Part shown: positions 1 through 55,999 of the stretch, piece after piece
How positions within the stretch are numbered: position 1 is the stretch's first letter
Layout of the letters: each line of letters starts with the position of its first letter
NCBI GenBank assembly: GCA_034766995.1
Contig: CM068315.1
Location: 41,400,818 to 41,464,817 of the forward strand
Reading direction: 5' to 3'
Source: Acanthacorydalis orientalis
Taxonomy: Eukaryota > Arthropoda > Insecta > Megaloptera > Corydalidae
DNA: 64,000 nucleotides
The notes under the pieces: generated by a model
Told to the model about the DNA's origin: nothing
The model's database searches: none
The model's input: the letters and a program-made list of their open reading frames with translations, nothing else
Position numbers and translations under genes: made by a program

Positions 1-687
1 ATTTTATTCAGACGCATTTTTTCTTAATGAATATTCGTATATTACTTTTTGAGAACAAAAATCAAATAACATTAACCATATATTTATTTATACGTTTTAT
101 TAAATAAATAATTAACAGTTATCTATAATTGTGTACGATATACATTACATTTAAAATAAATATGAAAATAATCATCTTAAATATCCACGTCTACTAAGAG
201 TTCAGATAATTAAAATAAATGTTGTTTTATCTACATAAAACTAAATGCTATTAACTAAAGCATATATTCTAGATCCTTATTTTTGAAAATTCAGTAAAAT
301 ACAGAAACAATTAATGCTGAAATTTTCGTTAAAATACAAAAATCTCTACATGAATACTTTTGGAAAAATAACTGTTCGCTCGAATATTAAAAATAATTTT
401 TTTTTATTTTAATTGTTTTTTAAGTTAAATGTGTTCAGAACAAAAATAAAAAAAATATCTATTGTCAATATGTTTATAGTAAATAATAGAAGAGTTATAA
501 ATTTTTTGGGAACGAATAACTGTAATTATTTTATATAAGAAATGAAATAAAAATACACTTAATTTAAATATAGACAATAAAAATGCATTTTCACAAAATG
601 GCGAACTCTTTAAATATGGTTATAATATTTCAAATATAATATTTGCTATTTTTTTTAAAAAAGCATTCCAAGTAGCTGAATTAGATA

Positions 688-1178
688 TTAACCCATTAAC
701 GCTCCTGTTGACATGAAAATAATTTGATGAAACCATTACATGAAAATTTATATTAACAAATGTAAATAATTTTCTCAAAAAAACATTGTTGTTTCTGAAA
801 ACGAGCCGATCTCAATCGACATTTTATTCACTATTTTTAAAAATAAAAAAGTACAAACTGCATAAATATCAAACTTTTCATGTCCTTTGATAAAAGGATG
901 ATTTTATAAAAAAATGTAACATAATTTCAAAATATTACAGGAAAATACTATTTTTATTTTTTTTTTATAAAATTTTCACAGAAATATGAATTTAAACATT
1001 AATCATTTTCGAATGACTATACGATCGGAAAAATATGATAGGAATGCTGTCACAAAAATGTACAGACTTCATCTATTTTTTATGAATATATTTCAGAAAA
1101 AAAATCAGTTTAAAAGTTGTCTTACGAACAGTAGACGTGTTTTTATCGCCATCGTATGAATCAGCCATAATGGGTTAA
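688..1178. mobile_element. piggyBac-type MITE
   Basis: The stretch begins TTAACCCATTAACGC and ends CATAATGGGTTAA, so TTAACCCATTA is inverted at the two ends and each end carries TTAA, the piggyBac target. About 490 bases, with no transposase inside. The class is inferred from the TTAA ends only. Confidence 0.6.
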
Positions 1179-1426
1179 TGTAATCAAATAGAAAGAAATA
1201 TTTGATTTACTGTATAGAAGAAGCGATAAATTATTGATAAATATAACTCGACTTATATAACTACTTTTTGAAAAATATCTTAGATGAAGATAATTTATTA
1301 ATATATTTTTTAAAAAAGTATTTTTAAAGCATGTTTGTAATCGAATTGATTAAAAAATATTTTTATAAGCAATTTCTAGTTTTTGGCTATAATTATACAT
1401 TTTTTTTACAAATTCTTGTATCAGTA

Positions 1427-1431
1427 ATATA

Positions 1432-1484
<53 letters not shown>
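1427..1484. repeat. (TA)n microsatellite
   Basis: Nearly pure TA dinucleotides with one TGTG interruption. Confidence 0.95.
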
Positions 1485-1487
<3 letters not shown>

Positions 1488-1729
1488 GTTATTTTTGAGC
1501 GCTGTTAACAGTCAGAAAAATAATCACAAACCAAATTTCGGTTTGTGCAGTGATTTGAAGCTCTGTTGATTTATTTTTAAAAGCGTAGGATAATCTAAAT
1601 GTTTAATAGGACGGCCTGGTTTCAAGTGCTAATAAATACGTTAATTTAAGATTTTTTAACGAAAATTATTCAATATATTAATTTTATATTTTTGAGATTT
1701 TTTTGTTTGTGATTAAAGAAACTATATTC

Positions 1730-1733
1730 TCTT

Positions 1734-1820
<87 letters not shown>
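1730..1820. repeat. Compound (CT)n(AT)n microsatellite
   Basis: A CT run passes directly into an AT run. The same order on the same strand recurs at 13340 and 36373. Confidence 0.95.
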
Positions 1821-1822
<2 letters not shown>

Positions 1823-2813
1823 CAAACGGAAAAAAACAAATGGATTCTTATTTTATACAAATTTTAATGTCTCATGAAGTATATTCTAATATAAAACCTC
1901 AACATTTAATAAATGTTTAAAAAAAGTACCGTTTTTAAATCAAAACAGACACACTTTCTTTTATTAAAAAAAAACTATAACAGAGTAATTTCTGCACTTG
2001 ATGCTATAAGATGATTTCTATTTTATCTGCAGATCAACTTTCAAACTGATTTGATTGTTAGTTCTTCAATGATTATGACTATTAGACTAAGAAAATCTGT
2101 TTCAAATTTTCTGTTTCAAATTCTATTTCAACAGGTTTAAAATTACAACTAGAGTTTATGAAGCAATTTAACAAGTTTCATAAAAATTTGGAAGTTAGTT
2201 CAAGTTTGCAGTGTACATATTGGAAAATTTCTAGCCTCAATATAATGAAAAAACGGAATATATAATAATATCTGGTTTTTAATCAATATTTTTTAACATT
2301 TTATTGGGAGTTCGGTTTGATTTTTTTTTCTAAATTTTACTCAATCGAACTAGTCAGAATAACCGGCTTATAATTTTCGCAATTTTTTGAATTTGAACAA
2401 ACCTCTGTAAAAATATTTTCTTAAGATCACAAACTTTACAAATATGTAAAAAAATATTTTCTAGGGCGACAAACCAGTCCGTCTTTTTAATATAATAACA
2501 TATGTTTAATGAATGAATTACATATATAATGAATTTAAAATAAATTTATTATTGTATATCAGAAAATCACGAATTTCATAATCATGGACGGGTATTTACA
2601 AAACATTGTAATTTATTTCACGGATGTTTTAAAATTATTCTACATTAAGATATATAAAAACATTTTTTTTATGAACATTAATACAAGTACATTAGTTAAT
2701 TATTTAGACATGGACAACTATCTTAAAGAAATAACTTTTAATTGATTCTTCTATATTCTATATCGATAGATATACAATCACGATTACGTATTACTAATAA
2801 TGGTATACAATGT

Positions 2814-2819
2814 TTTATT
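2814..2819 (-). terminator. Candidate polyadenylation signal
   Basis: AATAAA on the minus strand, about 70 bases after the stop codon of the sushi gene. In DNA this AT-rich the hexamer is common by chance, so only its position supports it. Confidence 0.4.
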
Positions 2820-2889
2820 TCGGCAATAAACATTTTCCGGTAAGTTCTCAAATATTGAACAACAGTAACGAGACACGAACTGCGACTTA

Positions 2890-46619
<43,730 letters not shown>

Positions 46620-46760
46620 TTTTGGCGAGCGACAACTACAACAGATCGAACGAAACTAAAAGCGCCGCTTTATTTTACTATGGAGTAATGTCGATTAACA
46701 ACACTCGACGCGACATACAGCTTCAGCACGCGAATATGAGAAAGAGCGGGTACGGTTTGC
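46620..46760 (-). promoter_or_regulatory. Putative promoter and 5' UTR of the sushi gene
   Basis: Immediately upstream of the start codon the base composition is clearly more balanced than the surroundings, with several CG dinucleotides (for example GCGGCGC and GTCGCTCGCC on the minus strand). A weak TATA-like stretch, TAAAATAAA, lies about 55-65 bases upstream of the ATG. The region is closed off by a (TA)n tract at 46760. No transcription start can be fixed from sequence. Confidence 0.4.
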
Positions 46761-47070
46761 AATATATATATATATATATATATATATGCGTGTGTGTATA
46801 CGATTAATATGTTTACATTAATACAACTGTATATAAAGCCGAACGTAGATACAATTTCATGTATGTCTGAATGTGTAAATATGTATATAAACAATATTTT
46901 AAAACGTTGTCGAGTTCGAAGCTCATTCAACTTAAGAAACAATCGTTTTCTTAATAAAACATGACATGTATTTTAAATCTGAACTCGAACCCGTGACATA
47001 TTGATCATGTATAATGTACACACATCATGACAATTTGTTATGATGTCATACAATTTGCTAGTAACATTTA

Positions 47071-47165
47071 TTCTCTTTCACAAATGAATTGTTTTTTACT
47101 CACAAACAACAAAACAATCTTTGTGATGATGGCGCATTGCCATCAATCTCAAAGCGCAGTTTTTT
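47071..47165. repeat. Snapback repeat, partial
   Basis: CTCTTTCACAAATGAATTGTTTTTTACTCAC and GATGGCGCATTGCCATCAATCTCAAAGCGC. Confidence 0.6.
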
Positions 47166-47693
47166 TTGACGCTTTGCATTTTTTCAGATCTGTGGAATTG
47201 AAAAAGAATTCGATTTTAAAAGTATTAGGTGTACAAATTGTTTCGGTGTTTTTTTTGTATAGAAAATGAATTTTTTCGGGAACGTGGAGGGGCATGAGGG
47301 GAATTCACTCACTGGTTACTTCGCCTGCCTCCCCCCCCAAACAAAATCCTCGATTTTGAGAGATTTGAAAATCATGGGGAATCACTGAGGGAATGGGTTT
47401 ACCTTGGTGATAAAAATGTTTCTACGCAAAAAAATCGTTTCTATGAGCGCGTTTCCACCGACAACGCGGAAATTACAATTATATTAAATTATTGCATTAA
47501 ATCGAGAAGAACTTCTTTGTTATTTTAAAAACTTGTAATTTGTTTTAATAAATCATTGCGTTCTAATAACTTGACTAATCACATAGTATGAATTATGTAA
47601 CTTCTTTTTTTAATAATAAAATTTTCCAAAATAGTTTTTCTTTTCATATAGATTTGATTTCAGGTATGAGGATACAAAATTTTGCTCCCTCTA

Positions 47694-47728
47694 ATATGAT
47701 GATCTGTATGGTATACAGATCATCATAT
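47694..47728. repeat. Perfect 16-base palindrome with a 3-base loop
   Basis: ATATGATGATCTGTAT, loop GGT, ATACAGATCATCATAT. Both arms match fully. Confidence 0.95.
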
Positions 47729-48111
47729 GGATCTATATGGTATACTTTTTCCATACTGTTACAAGTAACCGATCCTTATTTCTCTCATTTTCATCGATAA
47801 TTAATCTTACTACATATTTTAAATATGTTTTGTTAAAACCTAATACAATCCCTTGATCTAGAAGTTATAACAGAGTGGTAGGATTCGAGGGAAAATACTT
47901 GAACATCATTTGAAATATAAGTAAGTGAGTGATTCTGATGAACTATTTTCTATTAAAATATTTCTAAAAGATGAAACAAGCTAATGCGAAATCCCTGTAT
48001 CCATACATATGAGACACACATTTAATTTCTTATTACATACTGATTACTTCTGGACATTTTTATATTTTATTTTATTTTGAATGTCTTTATCTTCATAATG
48101 ATAAGACATGA

Positions 48112-48139
48112 CTACAGAAATATGTACATATTTCTGTAG
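48112..48139. repeat. Perfect 28-base palindrome
   Basis: CTACAGAAATATGT joined directly to ACATATTTCTGTAG, its exact reverse complement. Confidence 0.95.
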
Positions 48140-48280
48140 CTGTGTCATATTAGCGTTTTGAAGGATGTTAGAGTTGAGGATGGATCCAATGTGATTGACA
48201 GAGACATTAATTTTTGCCATGCGTAAGCAAGATAACAATGAAAAACTTTTCGTTGATCCTTAAAGTACCGAAATGACTTA

Positions 48281-48301
48281 GGAGATCTCTTTCAGATCTC
48301 C
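48281..48301. repeat. Short perfect hairpin
   Basis: GGAGATCT, five-base loop, AGATCTCC. Confidence 0.9.
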
Positions 48302-48631
48302 GGGAAATGAAGGTTGAATACGAAGAATTTATAGTTTTTTTTCAAAAAAATTTTTAGAGAGTAGCAAATCTACCAAAATTTAGAGAATAATTCTTTCAAA
48401 ATATATAAAACTATGGACTATAACACATATTTGAAGATTGATTTTTTGTGTTCGAATTTGGTCATTTTTTCTCAAAATTTAAGCAGAGTGAATGATTAAT
48501 ATAGATCTAGATATCAACTAGATAGTTTTAAAATGTTAGAATATTACTATTGCATTCTAATTATTGTAGACCATAAATTTCGTATAAATGATAATATACT
48601 TGCAGGTCATTTTAATTATCTTTTTAACAAA

Positions 48632-48846
48632 TAATTGTATTTCACCACACAAATCACAAAGAAATCAAAGATCCAAGATATCTTAGCATCCTGAGGCTGA
48701 CAGTATCACTATCGAAAAGCAATTAAGCAACAAACAAAAATTATCAATTATTACTTATTGAACATTTTTGGACAGACATTTTTATATGGTTTATGGCCTG
48801 AAAAAGTAATTCATTTATGAAAGTGAACTTACACCCACACAGTATC
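48632..48846. repeat. Snapback repeat, mainly right arm
   Basis: GCATCCTGAGGCTGACAG, ACTTATTGAACATTTTTGGA, GGTTTATGGCCTGAAAAAGT and TTCATTTATGAAAGTGAACT. Confidence 0.75.
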
Positions 48847-49928
48847 AGAATTACTTTCGTTTTAATTTATATTTGGATGCTTTAAGTTATAAACATATAA
48901 TAAATTGTAAAATACAACAAGAAAGTCATTAAAAATTAGGTTCATAAAATGAATTCTTAATCAGGGAATATGTTTAAAAGATTGACAAACAAAAGGACTT
49001 TATTCTTCGATCTGTGTCTTACCGCGCATCATATACAACATATAAGCTCTATTGTTAATATATGGAAACTCTATTTTCTCATAACATGAGTCATCAGTTT
49101 CAAGCCCAATAACCAGTTGACCAAAGTTTTGGCTACATGAAATAGCTGACATAACCAAACAGATATTGACTGAAAAGCTCTTCAGTGAAAACTATACATA
49201 TTAAAAAACCGAAAATAAAATGAATAGTTCTTATTCAGAGATCGACTTTCTTGACATATGATTATTCAATTTTGATACATAATTACATTTTGACAAATAT
49301 GTTCAACAGATTTGTGAAAAACATAATATGTTCACACAATATCCTTTTAAATTTATTAATGATGAACCGGTATATTATTTACAAAGTTGTTTACGAATAA
49401 TATTTTTTATCTGACTCTGAATATCACTTGTGGTGTATTAAAATCATAAAGCAGCTACATATTACCTTACTTTGATAAGAAAATGTAATTTTAAATAAAT
49501 GTGGTTTATAAACAAATTATCTTGAAAAAATGTTAACAATTTTTAATGATAACTTTTAAATTTAGCTGCATATTTTAATGATATAATAAATTAATAATGA
49601 GGAAAAATGTATGATGACGATTCGTGTTCAAAGTAGTTATTAAACTAGAAACATTTAAATTTTAATCGTTTTTAATACAAAGCCGCACCTAAAATTATAC
49701 GTTTTTACACATGAATCCCTACATTACTGGTTTAGTTTCTATCAAGTACGATTACTCATCGTTAAAATAAAGAGTTACTGATTCAGAGCTAAAAACAAAG
49801 TAACAATTAATAACATTATACAGCAGTTGCGTTTTGGGAATTTTATTTTGTCGTGTTATTAATCTAAATTGATTAATTAAATTCTTCTTTGTGATTTATA
49901 AAATTTCAAGGCTATATGAAAATGAAAA

Positions 49929-49931
<3 letters not shown>

Positions 49932-49975
<44 letters not shown>
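49932..49975. repeat. (TA)n microsatellite
   Basis: Pure TA tract. Confidence 0.95.
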
Positions 49976-49980
<5 letters not shown>

Positions 49981-50341
49981 TGAAAAGTTTACTTTTAATA
50001 TTATTTTATATTTGAATAAATTAATCTGAACTTTAATAATTTTATTTAATGCTTAATATTAAGTTTTAAAAATATCTTTGTGCTTTTAAAATGAACCAGT
50101 CATAACTCTGTTTTAAATTAAAACATTTTTTGTCGTTTTAGGATTTTGATGTGCCAACCTTAACATTTCAAACACTATATATTTTGAGTTGGCATAACCT
50201 CAACGATGGTATCTGAAAAGTAATGAGGCATTCATATTTTTCACAATCCAATTGAAAAAAATGTTGTCGAAGCAGTAGGAATGATTTGTTTAGCGTTAAA
50301 CACACAAAAAATGCTAAAACAGTGAAAGAAGTCTGAAAATA

Positions 50342-51630
50342 GTGGGTTAACTAAAAAGTAATTGCGTTTTTTTCTAAAAGATGGACATACATGTCTTGAA
50401 ATGTAACTAACTTCATTCTAAACCACACATTTATTATGTAACTTGACAACTGGTAGTTCAAGCTTGTTTTAGAAAAAGAAAGTACATGATTTCGTTAACA
50501 ATTGTTTGTTTTCCGTCGATTTCAAAATGGAAGTTCAAAAAGAAAATTTTCGGCATATTTGTTATATTACTTCCGAAAAGGAAAAAAATGATGTGTAAGA
50601 TCATAAAAAAATATGTGATGTGCATAGTGAAGATGCTTTAAAACTACGGTACTGTCAGGGTTTGCTAAATTTTGGTTTGGAGATTTTGATGTTAAAGTTG
50701 CACAACGCTCAGGAAGTCCAATCGAAGTTGATGATGATAAAATAAAGATATTGATTGAATCAAATCAGCATTTAACGACACGAAAGATTGCTGAGTATGT
50801 TAACGTATCGAAATCGAACGTTGAAAAGTATTTAAAACAACTTGGATACGTTAGTAAGGTCGATATTTGGGTACCACAATAATTCAAAGAAATTCATCTC
50901 ATTAAGTCCATTGACATCTACGATTCTCTCTTAAAACGTGAAGAAAACGATCCATTTTTGAAACGTATGATAACAGATGATGAAAAATGGATTGTCTACA
51001 ACAACGTTGAACGAAAGAGATCATGAAGCAAGCGTGATGAACCTGCTTAAGGCACTTCAAAATCAGATATTCATCAAAGGAAGGTTATGCTGTTAGTCTG
51101 GTAGTATTTCAAAGCTATTGGGTATTTTGAGCTGCTTCTATGGAACCAAACCATTAATTAGAACGTCTACTGATGTCAACTGAATAAACTAAATGATACC
51201 ATCAAACAGAACCATCCAGAATTGATGAATTACAAAGGTGTTGTGTTTTTTACTATGACAATGTTAAACCACATACAAGTTTGGTCACTCGTCAAAAATT
51301 ACTGCAGCTTGAATGGGATGTGTTACCACATCCACCATATTCGCCAGACCTGGCACCATCAGACTACCATTTTTTTCGTTCTTTGTAAAACGCCTTTAAT
51401 AATGGTCAAACCTTCACTGATGACAAGAATATCAAATCGTTCTTAGAACTGTTCTTTTCCGAAAAAGATAAGAACTATTTTGAGAGCGCAATCACGAAGT
51501 TGCCTGAAAGATGGTAAAAGGTAATCGAACAAATGGAGAATATATTTTTTAATAAAGTTTTTGTTTACCATCAAAAAATGGATTTTAATTTATATTGGAA
51601 AAAAACGCAATTTCTTTTTGTCCAACCCAA
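50342..51630 (+). mobile_element. Full-length mariner of the mellifera subfamily, inactive
   Basis: Termini GTGGGTTAACTAAAAAGTAATTGCG and CGCAATTTCTTTTTGTCCAACCCAA are inverted copies, with TA after the right end. The length of 1289 bases is normal for the family. The transposase is read from about 50527 but is broken by stops and frameshifts. It is the only full-length transposon of the window. Confidence 0.9.
50527..51555 (+). pseudogene. mellifera-type mariner transposase, broken
   Basis: Begins MEVQKENFRHICYI. Readable blocks include EVDDDKIKILIESN, TTRKIAEYVNVSKSNVEKYL, then after a TAA in the WVPHEL motif SLLKREENDPFLKRMITDDE (first catalytic Asp next to KWIVYNN), YDNVKPHTSLV (second Asp) and PPYSPDLAPSDYHFF (third Asp). 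All three DD34D aspartates survive. Inactivating changes include an early TAG/TGA region near 50595, the TAA at about 50880, a TGA at about 51024 and a TAA replacing Gln in the terminal RW.K motif at about 51515, plus frameshifts. Function in live relatives: cut-and-paste at TA. Confidence 0.88.
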
Positions 51631-52389
51631 TACATTACGACTTCATCGAATCAAAGCTGCCATCTTTTTTCGACAAGAGATGAGCCAATCAACCGACAGA
51701 TGGAGTAATGTTATATCAAATAATGGGGGATATTTTAAGAATTGAAATGTGTTCTATTTTCCCGTAAACATTGATTTTCTATAAAAAATTTGTAGACCTA
51801 ATATTATACATGTCTTAACCTAAAGGTGTCATTAACAATACATTAAAGAAGTAAGATTGATAATTATAATAATTATACGAGCACTTGATAAATAAAATAA
51901 ATTTAAGACTAAAACATACGATAAGATATTCTTCATTCATTTCTCAAGTCACTTTGCACACCTAATAATATTATCAGCCATTAGTACTTGAATTATTATA
52001 ATTTACAAAAAATATATGTTGATTATATTTAAATACATAAATAAATAATTTATTTTATGTAAAATTATTTAAATATTCATTTATAAACCTACTTATTTAT
52101 CATTTTTAAGTATCGTTGAGGAAAACACCTTGTGAAGGTAAAAAATCACAATCATTGAACGTAACCTTTACAATAATCTTTGATATTAATTGCAATGTAG
52201 ATGATTTCAATGGATTTATAAATATTATAAACGATATAGATTGATAATGAATAATATAAAGGTTGTTTTTATTATCTTTTTAATTTACATTTTCAATTAG
52301 AAAATCCGTATTTTCATATCATTTATCGACATAAAATAATTATGGCAAAAGATTGATTTTCTTATTAAATATTATAGCATATTTTTGGA

Positions 52390-52745
52390 TTGTTTTTTAC
52401 AAATTAATTTTCCACTGCATAAACCATAAAAAAGTCTGATCAAAAATGTTCAATAATGATAATTGACCATTTTTGATTGTTGATTAAACGCATTTCGATG
52501 GCTATACTTAATCAACGATCTGCATGATCTTCAGAGTATCAACCATAGAAAATATTTATAGATTATTAATTATTAAACATTTTTGATCAGAAAATGTACC
52601 GTAACGCTTTGAAGATGATAATACTGTTATTAAAATATACATAAGTAACAGTCAGTAATGATGAATGATCAATTACTGAACTTTTTTTATTATTTTTTTG
52701 TAGATTGTCGAGTAAGTTGAAAATTCATTTGTGAAAGTGGTTTAA
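52390..52745. repeat. Snapback repeat, two-arm copy
   Basis: Left arm AAACCATAAAAAAGTCTGAT, CAAAAATGTTCAATAATGAT, ACGCATTTCGATGGCTATAC, GATCTTCAGAGTATCAACC. Right arm AAGTAACAGTCAGTAATGAT and AAAATTCATTTGTGAAAGTG. An extra inverted piece lies between. Confidence 0.75.
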
Positions 52746-52839
52746 TCAGTGTCAAAATAATTCAATGCTTTTTTGATTTATTTTTATATACTTATCTTTA
52801 TGTATTATAAAAATTAAACAGTGATGCCGTTCCTATGAC

Positions 52840-53081
52840 TTTTATTCGTTCTCTGATTGGTTGATGTTAGTCACGTGGTCTGTGTTAGTACTAGTTACTA
52901 TGAATTATGTGATCAAATGATCTTAACTCTAATTGATTGAAAAATGTTTTCATTAAAGAAATATGATTTAAATTTCATGCATATTATTTGTTAACTTTGT
53001 TATTTGTTAGGGGAGAGCGAGCGGGGAAAAAGCCCACCCTCAGATTGGCGAGCGCAGCGAACAGAAGGAGAAGCTTCCTAA
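52840..53081 (+). mobile_element. Helitron-like element, 3' end
   Basis: GATTGGTTGATGTTAGTCAC is the inverse of the sequence shared at 30.9 and 55.4 kb. The end has GGGGAGAGCGAGCGGGGAAA, GGCGAGCGCAGCGAAC and then CTTCCTAA|T, fitting a Helitron CTRR end inserted before T. Confidence 0.65.
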
Positions 53082-53292
53082 TATTGATATAAAATTAATC
53101 TTAAAAATATATCCAATTTTTTTCGATATATTTTTCTTTAAAATATTTATAATTTTTTTCTTTCTATTGTTAGAAAAATTCATCATTTTTTTACAAAGCC
53201 ATAGATATTTGTTGCAAAAAAAAGTTTTATAAGACAAGAACACTGTTGCATAAGCTGAATAATGGGCAACGATATCCCTTATTATTATATTA

Positions 53293-53910
53293 GAGGTTGG
53301 TAGAAAAATTATTGCAGTTTTGGTTTTCTGAATTCTAACCTTAATTTTTTTCCTATACACCACGGTTTTACATCCAATTTTATTGAAACACAGATAGCTC
53401 CTAATATCAATTATTTTCCAGTTTTAACCATGTCTCTTCTAGTAACAAAATGTCAAATTTATTTATATTAGGTTGGTAAGAAAATAATTGCAGTTTTTGT
53501 GTTCTGAATTCTAATCATAATTTTTTTCAAAGAAAATGTCAATCATTTCATTGTGTTCATGCTAATATCATTTTAAAGTGCATTTTTAGATCTTTATTTT
53601 GGTAACATAAACTTTGGTTTTGTTATTAATTTTACTTCAAATTTGACTATTGAATTAAAGATGGAAAAGTAGAAAATAAGAACGTTTTTTATATGAGTTC
53701 AAAACGGATAGTAAATCAGTAAAAACTGCTCGTGAACTAAACGATGCTTTTGGTGTGATAACTGTTAAGGAACATACGATGCGATGATGGTTCCAAAAAT
53801 TTCATGCTGGGAATGAGAGCTTTGAAGATAAAGAAGGTCGCGGACATCCTTCTTCAGTTGATAACGACCAACTGAAGGCGTTAGTTGAATCAGAACCTTG
53901 TTCTTAGAAA
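53293..53910 (+). mobile_element. Nested mariner fragments
   Basis: 53293-53352 is a mariner left end (AGGTTGGTAGAAAAATTATTGCAG). It breaks into a 114-base repeat (53353-53466). A second mariner starts at 53469 (TTAGGTTGGTAAGAAAATAA) with an N-terminal transposase relic (HTMRXWFQKFHAGNESFED, GRGHPSSVDNDQLKALVESE) and stops abruptly at about 53908 with no right end. Confidence 0.8.
53353..53466. repeat. Host repeat of the mariner insertion, copy B
   Basis: ATCCAATTTTATTGAAACAC and TTTTAACCATGTCTCTTCTAGTAACAAAATG are the reverse complement of 34113-34225, and the mariner begins at the same base. Confidence 0.8.
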
Positions 53911-54059
53911 AGCATTTTTTCATATAAAAAAGTTACATAGAAATGTAGATCTAAAACGTATTATTTTCAGTGTGTTTTATTAGATAAATTTTATTAAATT
54001 ATTACTTATGTTTAATTTATTTAGTTAATTTTTTACTTCACAAATGGAAAAATATTTAC

Positions 54060-54226
54060 AGTACTTTTAGACCTCTGAGGATGTTGAGAACGCCATAGAA
54101 GTGTGCATAAGTAACAATCAAAGACGATTAACAATAATTTATTGAAAATGTTTAATTACAAAAAATTTAGTTTTTGGGTAAGAGAATAATTAATTTGTGA
54201 AAGTCAGTTTATTCACAGTGCCTGAA
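54060..54226. repeat. Snapback repeat, right arm
   Basis: ACCTCTGAGGATGTTGAGAA, TAACAATAATTTATTGAAAAT and TAATTTGTGAAAGTCAGTTT ending in CACAGTGCC. Confidence 0.75.
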
Positions 54227-54702
54227 CTGCTTTCTGTTTGTTTTTATTAACAGAATATAACACTTTTTTAGGCGATATTCATTTAATAAATTCTGATATT
54301 GAAACTAAGAGGTTATTTTTTCTTAAAATATTGCTACAGTGATTGCCATTGAATATTTTTTTAATAATATAAAATGTAATAAATAAATCAATCCTGCTTC
54401 AATAAAAAAAATAAATTAAATAATACATTTTCTAATTATATTAAAATTATATTTTTGAGTTTTGCAAACGATTGAATACTTTTATAAAGTTATAAAAATA
54501 TATAAATTTTTATCATTTTTAAAATTTGTATATATATATATATATGTATTATTAATATTATTTTCACACATAATTTCAGAAAAAAATTCATGCATATTTA
54601 GATAAAGAATAAGTAGCAGGTGGTTAAATTATATTCCTTTCTAATCGACATACATTCAAAACGCATAATTTTTTGTTCGTCTGTTATTATTTGTGGTTTT
54701 AG

Positions 54703-54786
54703 GGTGCGTCGACAGCTAAGGTCATTAGCGCCAACACGGGTAAATTCGTCCGAAATTTACACAAATTACATGTGTCGAATAAGCAG
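54703..54786 (+). other. Candidate orphan exon or conserved element
   Basis: 84 bases bounded by GTGGTTTTAG and CAG|GTAAAA, open in two frames. In phase 0 it reads GASTAKVISANTGKFVRNLH and eight more residues. The stretch (GGTGCGTCGACAGCTAAGGT, ATTAGCGCCAACACGGG) is far more GC-rich than its neighbours. I do not recognise the peptide. It could be an exon of a plus-strand gene extending beyond the window, a repeat end, or a regulatory element. Confidence 0.3.
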
Positions 54787-55103
54787 GTAAAATTTTTTCA
54801 AGACTTCTTTTGAAGGATCTTGACTATAAAAAATCTAGCTTACATTCTATGAAAGAATTTATTGCCAATGTGTTTAAATTTTGAACGTTTATATATTTAT
54901 TGCAGATTTAATTTTTAATAAAAACAGTAATTATTTGAAATTTGCATACATTAAAATTTTAAATTATCTGATTTGTGTCAGTTCAATTAATTCTCTGTAT
55001 ATGGTGTGAATATTTTTTTATGTAATCATGGGAGATTTTATTAAATATTTCACAATATGTGATATGTGAGTTTGCAGTAATTTTTATATTTTCTTAACAT
55101 TAA

Positions 55104-55470
55104 CTAGGGGGATCTGTTGCTGCTCGTTGCGCTTCCCAGATTCTCCTGGGAGGGGGGGGATCACCCCCCACTTTATAACGCTCACCCCATTACTAATAAA
55201 TATATATACAAATAATCTACATAAAATGTAAGTTGTAAAAGTTTTATTGGAAAAGTTTATAAAAATTAACATAAACTACTATGTTAAAATGTATAACAAT
55301 TTTTTTACTCTAAGCTTCGGTGAATACAATATTTTGAAAAATTTTATTATCAGTTTTACACTGAAGTCGTATACTCTCTTTCATCGCACACCGTGAAACA
55401 GAACAATGATTATGTGATTGATATCAACCAGAGACCACCTGACTGAATCAGAGAACGAATAAAATGCATG
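55104..55470 (-). mobile_element. Helitron-like element with CTAG end
   Basis: Read on the minus strand it ends GATCCCCCTAG|T after the GC-rich stem (GGGAAGCGCAACGAGCAGC). This is the canonical Helitron CTAG end before T. The interior matches the 30.7-31.0 kb copy. The other end is not certain. Confidence 0.7.
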
Positions 55471-55715
55471 CATAGCGCCGGGACCATTTTTTTAGTTATA
55501 AAGAGATATAAAAAAATTTCAGTTAATTTCATATTATATAAAGCATTTAATTGATATATATTTTCATATTACACTCCTATATATTTTTATTTTATATGTA
55601 TTGTCATTTTTGCTGTAATCTAGTGCTCAAAAATAATATAAATTAAATAACATTGAAGTTGAGTTGATAAAGAAATAAAAGAGTTCAATAATTCATTATT
55701 AACAATATATTTTTT

Positions 55716-55812
55716 GGCATTGTGGCTAAATAATTTTTCATAGGTGATTTTTTCATTCTGCAGTAAATCATAAAAAATCCTTGCTCATTAATGTTCAATA
55801 ATTGATTATTCC
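55716..55812. repeat. Snapback repeat, partial
   Basis: GGCATTGTGGCTAAATAATT, AAATCATAAAAAATCCTTGC and ATTAATGTTCAATAATTGAT. Confidence 0.65.
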
Positions 55813-55999
55813 GTAAACGTTCTATAAAAAAAGGTACCGAATTAATTTATACACCTAATAAACGCATATAAATTATTATTCTTGTTGCGAAGATCACATG
55901 TTTTCTAATCATAAATGGTAACAGACACATATTTTCATTATTATATAAATACAAGCTTCTATTTTATGACACCGTGGATCCATAACGACCGTTCAATAT

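Larger units (their letters stand above)
1..2813. other. 3' flank of the sushi gene, no gene seen
   Basis: AT-rich DNA with frequent stops in all frames. Apart from the TTAA-ended MITE at 688-1178 and the microsatellites at 1427-1484 and 1730-1820, nothing is recognised. Confidence 0.6.

Noticed and set aside
47260..47345. GC-rich block GGGAACGTGGAGGGGCATGA to CCTCCCCCCCC as a Helitron end
   Set aside because: It lacks a CTRR end and the shared interior; it fits better with the decayed relative of the 63.73-kb element.
50200..50330. GGTATCTGAAAAGTAATGAGGC resembling another mariner terminus
   Set aside because: Only one end-like stretch, with no body and no partner end.
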